A DNA stretch of 64,000 nucleotides from Cladocopium goreaui. Lineage: Eukaryota > Sar > Dinophyceae > Suessiales > Symbiodiniaceae. The stretch is from positions 1 through 64,000 of the forward strand of contig CAMXCT020000273.1 in the NCBI GenBank assembly GCA_947184155.2, in the 5' to 3' direction. Of this stretch, positions 56,555 to 64,000 are shown in pieces. The stretch's first letter is position 1. Each line of letters starts with the position of its first letter. The notes beneath the pieces were generated by a model that did no database searches, was not told the DNA's origin, and was given only the letters and a program-made list of their open reading frames with translations. The position numbers and the translations under genes were made by a program.

Positions 56555-59500
56555 CTTGGGCACCTCGTCAACCAATTGCAAATCAACAATAATGGCGTCA
56601 TATGCCTCCAGTACTCCAGGTGCATTCGCGGGCGTCAGTTGATCCAGTCCGATTTGGTGGCTTCCAATTTCCAAGGCGCGATTTCTGCTGTCCAGTTCGC
56701 GCCATGAGCCTGTGCCACAGCCCCAACTAGCTGCAACTCACAATGACAAGCCAAGTTGACAATAAATGGCTCGAAGTCAGGGCGAGACTGCGAGACCAAG
56801 GCCAAGTGTCAAATTCCATGCACTGCTGCCTTGCACAGGAAGCTCCAGCTGACTCTCCCGTTTGATTGACAGCACTGCGGACCGGAGATTGCCGGATCAA
56901 TTGCGCAATAGAATTTAAAGAACCCCTGGCAATGCTGGCGAACAAGATGCCTCATGAAACATGTTGCACTTGAATGCACTTAATGTATTGCGCTCGCAGG
57001 CTTCAGGAATGTGTCTGATTTTGGGAACTTACCCATTTAACAATTCTTCCCAGCTAGGGCTGCAGCTCATTCTCTTGCCTATCTGGCAGCCCTGCTACTG
57101 AGCTGTCCCCCGGACAGAAACGAGGCCGAACCTGCGTGGGACAAAACCCGTATCCAACACAGATGCTCTAAAGAGGGTGTGATAATCGAGCGCTCATATC
57201 TGCAAATATGCATTTAATGTAAACGTGGAAGATGTACTTATATTTAATGAATAAGATTGAATAAGTCTAGGATGGTCTAAGTATGTATGAAACATGCAAA
57301 GGCCAAAGTTCCCACGTGTGGCCAGAATGCGCCTTGAATGGTGGGGGTTCCCACGCCTCAAATGAAGCAAAACCAAAACTCTCAAGAAGGCAATCCTGGA
57401 ACAATTTCGCCTACGATCCCTACGCTCTGTCACCCTGAGATCCAACCCACTCTGGGATTCCCAGCTTTCTTTTGTTTTGCCTTCCCATGCTTCTCCTTCT
57501 GCTTCTGGTCCTGCTTGGCCTGACAATGCATTATGGCTCCATGATAGGCCCCCAACAATCGTAAGTCAACAATGGCAGCTATCAGGCATGCCAAGGTGCA
57601 GGAAACCGGAGAAAAGTGTTTCATGTATATAGCCTAGCCATTCTTTCCGTGGCAGCAGCCAACCAAAACAATATATAACAATATACACCCACTTTCACCG
57701 CTGCAAAGTGAGGTCCATCAAAATGCCCCGTGATCCCAAGGACCTCTGCAGCATCTTCATCTTCCATAGAGTTTGCAAACCTCAACACACTAATTATGTT
57801 CCCATGTTCCCAAGCTGATAAATGACGATAAATGTGTTTTCATGTTTTTTTCACCCAGGTGGACCAATGTTCTGCGTTTTAGAAACTCCAAGCCCCCAAG
57901 CCATGGCACCAAGCCAGGCGTGACGAAATTGGCAGGAAATACAAGGGGTTGCGTCATGGTTTCACTTGATTCACTTGATCTTCGATTGCTGGCTTGGCAG
58001 CGATGCTGTTGTGGCCATTCTCTTGCGTTGTCCATATACTACCTCTGCGCATATACAGAAACACCTCGTGAGCCAATTCTGAATCCCGCAGAGATGGAAA
58101 GTGGAGCAACATGGCACCAAATTAAAATCAAGGATTCGTGAACAGCTTGCCAGCTGCAAAGCCTCCCCATTGAAAGGCCTGGTTACTGGTTCATTACATA
58201 CTATTATGACATGTGTTGCACTAGCTGCTGGGTCCAGACGGTCCTGCAATGTCCAGAATCAACTTGCAGAATGCCAGCGGTCATGCGATGTTTCCTGCTG
58301 CATTTCCAGTATCGACTGCACCCCTTCGGGGCACGGGGCATCAAAACCGCGAGGTCTCAAAGGAGGGCTTCAGCCGCTTTGAAACTCAAAAAGACGGTTC
58401 AGCCCCTCTGCATTAAAACCAAACCGCAAGCTCATGTTCTTCGCATTTTGTCAACGAGGTCATTCACAACTTCTGAACGATTTTGAGATGTCCTGGGCAG
58501 GGAAGCCAAAACCCCAGTGGTCAAACGGCTGCGTTAGATGTCACCTCATCCAGTGGGTTATGGCGAGCTACTGTAAATCACAAGTTTTCAGCCTGCCCCG
58601 GGATCAAAGAATTCACACCACAACACGACAATATGAGACGCGGTCGTTCACCAGAGCGCATCATGAAATTAGTGAGACTTTTATCGTGTTACACGCTTTC
58701 ATTGTCCTTGTCCTGGCTGCATGGAACACTTCGGATCAATTTAGATCTTCATCTGCGACAGTCTTTGTTTGCATGTCTTTCAGCAGGTTTCTGCTTTCAC
58801 AAAGGGTTCCAAACTCTGGTTCGCAGGTTCAGTATGCGTTTCGTGTTTTTTGTCGCTTCTGTTTCTCAACATGTCTCCTCCATGCTGCTTGGGTGATCCC
58901 TGAGTGTGTGCTTGGAAAGAAATGAATGCGCTACGGCCACTTTTATCAGCGCATTTCAAGGATCGTCCAACCCCCGCCAAATTTCATTCCGTCGCTACGA
59001 CCACTTGTGCGGTCTGCTTTGTGACCAGTTGCTCACCCAGGACGTTTTTTGGGGGAAAGTTTCGGGAGGCGTTTTGGATGTCGTTCTGCATGGGCTCCGT
59101 GCAAGTCACCCAGGTTGACTTGCTGCCTTGGAAGACCTGGTTGGTGTCTATGTCGTCTTGCAGCTGACCTGATCAAAAGCTCTCTCGTATGCCTGGCAGA
59201 AAGAAGACATGGAGTTAGCCACTCAAGCATGCCTGCGCTGCCTGCGATTAGATGCTGAGCTATACTCGGGGTCGAGGTGAAGTCACCCCACCTAGCGTAA
59301 AGTCAACCCACCGCATGGGCACACGGATTCATGGTAAATTCGACCCACCCATCTAAAGCCGACCCGGCTTAAGCACGACACAAGGGGATTTCGGTCGCCT
59401 CGTCCAGCGTGTGCATGTGTGATAGGAGAAGAGACGGCTCCTTTGTAAAGCTACGTGTTTTGCCGATAGACTGTTTGTTCACGGCGACTGGTGACAGGCG

Positions 59501-60075
59501 TGGCGCTTGGTGGCATCAACGTCACTTCTGTGTGGCAGGCGTAGCACTTATGGCACACCACACATCGCCTCATCAATTGAATATTCCGGATCTCTATGAT
59601 GGTTGCACAAAAATAATCAAAAACACGTATCCAACCTCTATATACCTCCGTGACTTAAGCAACAAATGCAGCAAGCGCAATGCAAAACCTAGCTTTCTTG
59701 TGAATCCGCTACCAGTATTGCTGTAAGAGGCGTCATGCAAAAATCAACCCCCGAGGCTCACTCCAGCACATGTGAACTGAACATATTTTTTGACGGAATC
59801 TCGAATAAAGCAGCACATAGCAACTCACAGCCGTGATGACTGTCAGGCACCATGATCCGAATCATTTATCCTGTGAGAAAAGGCTGCCATTTCCCTCGGA
59901 TGAAAAGACTTGACTTAATTGGAAACCCATGGAAACCCTTCATATCCTCTGAGACGCGACTTGGCGCTTGCCCCTTCTTTCCCAGTTACCATGTCCAAGG
60001 CTCCGCTTCCTTCGTGGCTGGAACTCTTTGCGTCTGAAAGCCGCTCGAGCGCCGCAGAGACCTTGGATTTCAAGG
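56555..60075 (-). CDS. Coding-like exons downstream of the right-hand channel, unrecognised
   Basis: 59037-59163 (DDIDTNQVFQGSKSTWVTC, then NASRNFPPKNVLG, donor GTGAGC), 57699-57780 (FANSMEDEDAAEVLGITG), about 57863-57955 (PLVFPANFVTPGLVPWLGG), about 57430-57610 (Lys/Gln-rich KQDQKQKEKHGKAKQKKAG), about 56555-56705 (APGVLEAYDAIIVDLQLVDE) and about 59960-60075 (VSAALERLSDAKSSSHEGSG). Orientation agrees with the channel gene at 60.2-63.9 kb, so they may be its long C-terminal part, or another gene. The 56.6-kb exon distantly recalls the end of an FKBP-type domain, a weak impression only. Confidence 0.4.
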
Positions 60076-60198
60076 TGAGTTTGCCAAAGCATTGTTTCAT
60101 ATGTTTCATGACAATAACATACAATAACCGTCTCATATTGTCTCCGTGTGCTACCCAACACTGCTTCTGCTGAGAAGCTCGTAGTTCTGATTTATGCA

Positions 60199-62544
60199 TC
60201 ACTTCCCTCGTTCGTTCTTTATCCTCCAAAGTCCAAAGGCGTTGTGCAATATGTCAAATGGATGTGCAGCATGCTTGCCAAGTAGTTGTGTGTCTCGATC
60301 AGTCTGGAGTGGTGTGAACACTGAATCGGTACCCAGTCTGATGCCCAATAGATGTTCAAAACACTTCCATGGAGGGTACAAAAATCCATCACAATCCTCT
60401 TGGCTCTCGTGAGGGAAAATGTGCCGCAAGAACCTTTGCGAGAATGACAGTCTCACAAAGCAGGGTTCTAGGGCAGGCATTGCAAATATATCCTGATACA
60501 TCACAAGGCTCACTTCCATGCTCAACTGGCTGTCGAGCTACTAGTTCACTAGTTCCTACTCCTCTTAAGTGTTCTTGCCGCTTTGCCCTTTCAACACCAG
60601 AGAAAAAAACCCTTGAAAGAGGCGCAACGGACAAGGACAGAGTAAGAAATAATAAAACCAGACTCGGCCATGTCAGGGTGGACGTCTCCAATGTTTGTGC
60701 CTGGAGTCTTGAGGTGAATATTTCATATGTTCATATGGCCATTTCCAAGCGACTCGATGTAATCAATCTGGGCGTTTCGGTCGTCATCAAACCTCATGGA
60801 GCAGGCAAACTCCCTACTTTTTCACCAGATGTCAGTTCTGTCAGCGTTTCTCAGCGCAGGGGAACATGTTCAATCCAACCCTGATTCAAACAACCAAAAT
60901 TGCAAGAAGTCATGCAAACTAAGGCATAAGGTCATGCAAGCTAAGGCACAGATTGAATATTTCCACTGCGTTTTCCTTGGTGTTCCATGGTTTTCCGGTT
61001 TTGGGCATCTCTTAGCCTGCTGGTGCTTGCTTGTGCTTGCCGACACAACTTAATCTGCTCTCTTTGGGCCAAGGGGCAATTGCAAATCCAAGGCGCAATT
61101 GATGAATCAACCTGAATCAAAGCAGAAACTTTGAATGGCAAAGGCAGCAAGAATGAACCCTCCGTGGGATTGAATTCTGCCTACATCATGTTGCATCTGT
61201 CATGCCGAGCAACTGAATGAATTCGAAGAAAGAGATTATGCCGTCCCCGTCAACGTCGATGTATTCGAAAAGTACCCGCAACTGAGCGATTTGATGGCTC
61301 ATGATGGCTCTGAAAATCCAAGTCCGACACACCAAAAAAAATGCACAGACTGGACATTGATTTTTTATTTCAAATGGTTTCACGTTAGAGTTTGAGTCGG
61401 TCAAGATTTGGAAATCCACTCCCCTTGCCAAGAGAATGCAACAACATGCCCAACAAGGTGAAACCATCAAAGCATCACTCCTCGCTTACCTTCATCCAGG
61501 CAGTGATGATACGTGGTTCCATGTGAGGCGTCGGGTAAAATGTTGCGGGCCAAATTGTTTCACATCACCCATGTTTGACGGATGCGACCAAACCAACACC
61601 AAATCTGTTCTCCATTTGCTGGGTTGCATGTTCATCCTTCTAAAACCGTCAAATTCATTAGACGGGACAAAACCAGCAATGGAATAAGTGATGAGTAGGA
61701 TAGGCGAGGTCAGTGGGAAACATCAAAAACGAAACGACACGCGATCAGACCAAATAAGAATCGACAAAGCAAAAGATAAATTCATACGAAAAACTGATTT
61801 TAAAAAATATGTTGATAGGGCATCCTCACAGTATAGGGAGGGACACAGAATAACCCGAACTGTGAATCAAATATACAAATACACATATAGATATAGTTGG
61901 ACATAAAACCCCGTTACAACATGTCAAATACACAAATACAAATATATATATATATATATACATTGTTATATTTACATATACGTAGAAAAAACATATACAT
62001 ATGTTGTAGAAAACAACCTTATGTATATAGATATATGTGTATATACGTATATCAACAAATGAAAACATTGATTTACATAAATATATATATATATGTTTAT
62101 ACAAATATATATATATATATATACTTGCATGCATGCATGCATGCATACATACATACATAAATACATACATACATTACATTACATTACATTACATTACATA
62201 CATACATATATATTTTTACATACATACATATAAGAACATAAAACCATATAAAAAAAAAATGTACATTAATATGTATATATATATATACAAATACATATAC
62301 AGACATAGACACAAATTCATACATACGTGGTCATGCATGTATCTTGACATGTACATATACTAACATATTTACATACATTTACATATTTACATACATTACT
62401 TTACATTACATTACATTACATTACATCACATTACATTACATACATACATACTTGCATTACATTACGTTACGTTACGTTACGTTACGTTACATTACATTAC
62501 ATTACATAACATACATACATTACATACATACATACATACATACA

Positions 62545-62575
<31 letters not shown>

Positions 62576-63912
62576 CATCCATACATACATACATACATAC
62601 ATAGATACATACATACATACATTCATACATTACATACACATATATATATACAAACATACATATAAGAACATAAAACCACGTGTATACATATATATATATA
62701 TATGTACTTTAATATATATACATGAATACACATACATATACAGGCACAGGCACAAATGGATACATACATGATCATACATGTGTATTGATATGTACATATA
62801 ACGACATATTTACATATCTAATCTGTCTGTCTGTCTATCTATCTATCTGTCTGTCTATCTATCTGTCTGTCTATCTACCTAATCTATCCATCCCTCTGTC
62901 TAATCTAATCTCATCTAATCTAAATCTATCCTATCCTATCTACCTATCTATCTGTCTATCTATCTATCTATCTATCTAACCTTTCTTGCGCGTAAATATT
63001 TATGTATGCATGTATGTATGTATTTTTATATGCATGTATATATGCATGCATGTATGTATGTATGACTGAATGCATATTCATTCATATTGTGTACTATATA
63101 TACATATATATATATGTGTGTGTGGTGTGTGTATATATATATATATAGTTTATATTAATATAGATATACTTGTATACAGATATTATGGAGCAAAACAAAC
63201 CGGTGGCAGAATGAAGGGACTGAAGTAATGGATTGCGCGTATTGCTGGAATGAAGCACCTGCTTTTGTTAGCACAGGAGACACTGGGAGGGAGAACACAA
63301 ACTGGCTTAGGCCAGGCCGGTGGGAATAATTAAATGCAGCATACAACCAGTTGAAATGACGACACAAAGGACCCAACAAGTTCGGCTCAGATACCTGGAC
63401 ATTGACCGCCCAAACCCAATTAATGTTTTAGGCCAGCTGACATCTTTGGCTCCGATGCCCAACTTCAGCAAGCATTTCCGTAGCCGAGCAATTAAAATGA
63501 CATAGTTCCTCCTCTCCCATGAGTTGGAAAACTCTTGGCCAAGAATGCCAACCTCACCCGCTAGCGGATACAACGGCAAGGCTGTAGGCCGCCCTCAAAA
63601 AGAAAATCTACATCCCGAGAAATTGAGAAGTCCAAAAATCTTCGACGACACCAGCAAGCTTCCACTTCAGCCAAGCAACTGGCATGGCCAGAAATAAGGT
63701 GCTGATCAAAGTGAGAACTCCCCTCAGGTTAAAAGGCAAATTAACTGCATGTTTTTTTGCCCTGCTTGCTACTGAAGCGCTGCATCTGTAGCGCCCAACC
63801 ACGTGCAACCGAAGCAACACGATGATGAAGCCCCATGCGGTCTTCGGGGTGTAATCCCCAAACCCCACACTTGTCATCGTCACAACGGCCAACCAATACG
63901 AATGCGCTAAAC
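60199..63912 (-). CDS. Voltage-gated K+ channel paralogue with EF-hands (GFGD filter), partial
   Basis: Exons: 63819-63912 (pore, LAHSYWLAVVTMTSVGFGDY), 63680-63722 (S6, GVLTLISTLFLAMP, GT donor), 63442-63552 (VGILGQEFSNSWERRN, 37 codons), about 61211-61309 (EF-hand 1, loop DVDGDGIISFFE at 61222-61257), about 60740-60792 (EF-hand 2, loop DDDRNAQIDYIE at 60753-60788) and 60433 downwards (FLRHIFPHESQEDCDGFL, open to about 60210). The voltage sensor lies beyond the window end. The post-S6 to EF-hand 1 interval is 2.1 kb of microsatellites (128 nt in the paralogue). One tiny exon seems missing before EF-hand 1, since phases 0 and 1 do not meet. GFG in place of GYG is found in some K+-selective channels. 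Confidence 0.75.
61930..63160. repeat. Microsatellite field in a channel intron
   Basis: Runs of TA, CATA, TTACA, ACGTT, TCTA/TCTG and ATGT units fill most of the intron between the post-S6 exon (63442) and EF-hand 1 (61309). No open frame here is credible. Confidence 0.9.
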
Positions 63913-64000
63913 CTTGGCAAACCCATACGGGAGTGGCAAACCATATCGAATCAATTGAGACATGCTGAGCTGGAAATCCTGATGTGTTCATAGCTATCCT

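Noticed and set aside
61826-62979. Tyr/Ile/His frames on both strands
   Set aside because: CATA, TTACA and TCTA microsatellites in a channel intron.
1-64000. tRNA, rRNA, CRISPR arrays and a genomic spliced-leader sequence
   Set aside because: Looked for and not seen; one CTTGAGCCCAAG match near 8900 is too short and differs from the known dinoflagellate leader.

Overview
The window looks like nuclear DNA of a dinoflagellate, most probably of the Symbiodiniaceae or a close relative. The reasons are the abundance of short introns with GC as well as GT donors and AG|G-type acceptors, many EF-hand and ion-channel exons, every recognisable gene lying on the minus strand, a degenerate retroelement, and very heavy simple-sequence and satellite DNA. 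Nothing bacterial was seen (no operons, rRNA, tRNA or CRISPR), and there is a 100-base assembly gap at 39960-40059.

Layout, left to right. 1-311: a dispersed ACTACA repeat whose second copy is at 14456-15330. 1688-4790: a decayed integrase-bearing retroelement (minus strand). 7110-8432: an unrecognised two-part gene. 9005-10474: the N-lobe of a protein kinase, split into very small exons. 10.5-15.4 kb: AT satellites and microsatellites. About 15.5-19.5 kb: a gene with at least four EF-hands. 20623-24869: a second EF-hand/coiled-coil gene. 24.9-28 kb: AT-rich DNA. 28054-31358: a composite repeat element carrying seven 245-bp units. 31789-34019: a long coiled-coil protein. 34723-35850: a charged C-terminal gene segment. 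36.6-43 kb: a segmental duplication around satellites and the gap; one copy holds a new 672-bp foldback element. 42.3-47.3 kb: a voltage-gated K+ channel gene with C-terminal EF-hands (GYGD filter). 48-53.4 kb: unrecognised exons. 56.5-60.1 kb: more unrecognised exons. 60.2-63.9 kb: a paralogous K+ channel with EF-hands (GFGD filter), cut by the right window edge.

The two channel genes are the best-supported content. Exon lengths and splice phases match between them: 43-nt S6 and 111-nt post-S6 exons in both, and a 94-nt pore exon in one against 48+46 nt in the other. They imply K+ channels controlled by voltage and, by inference, by cytosolic Ca2+. The two most interesting observations are (i) an intron inside the selectivity-filter codon of one paralogue that has terminal inverted repeats and an 8-bp near-duplication, as an introner would, and (ii) the foldback element with an 8-bp target duplication whose empty site is preserved in the duplicated copy. 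All coding calls come from reading by eye; exon joins are inferred from phase and splice dinucleotides, without transcripts.
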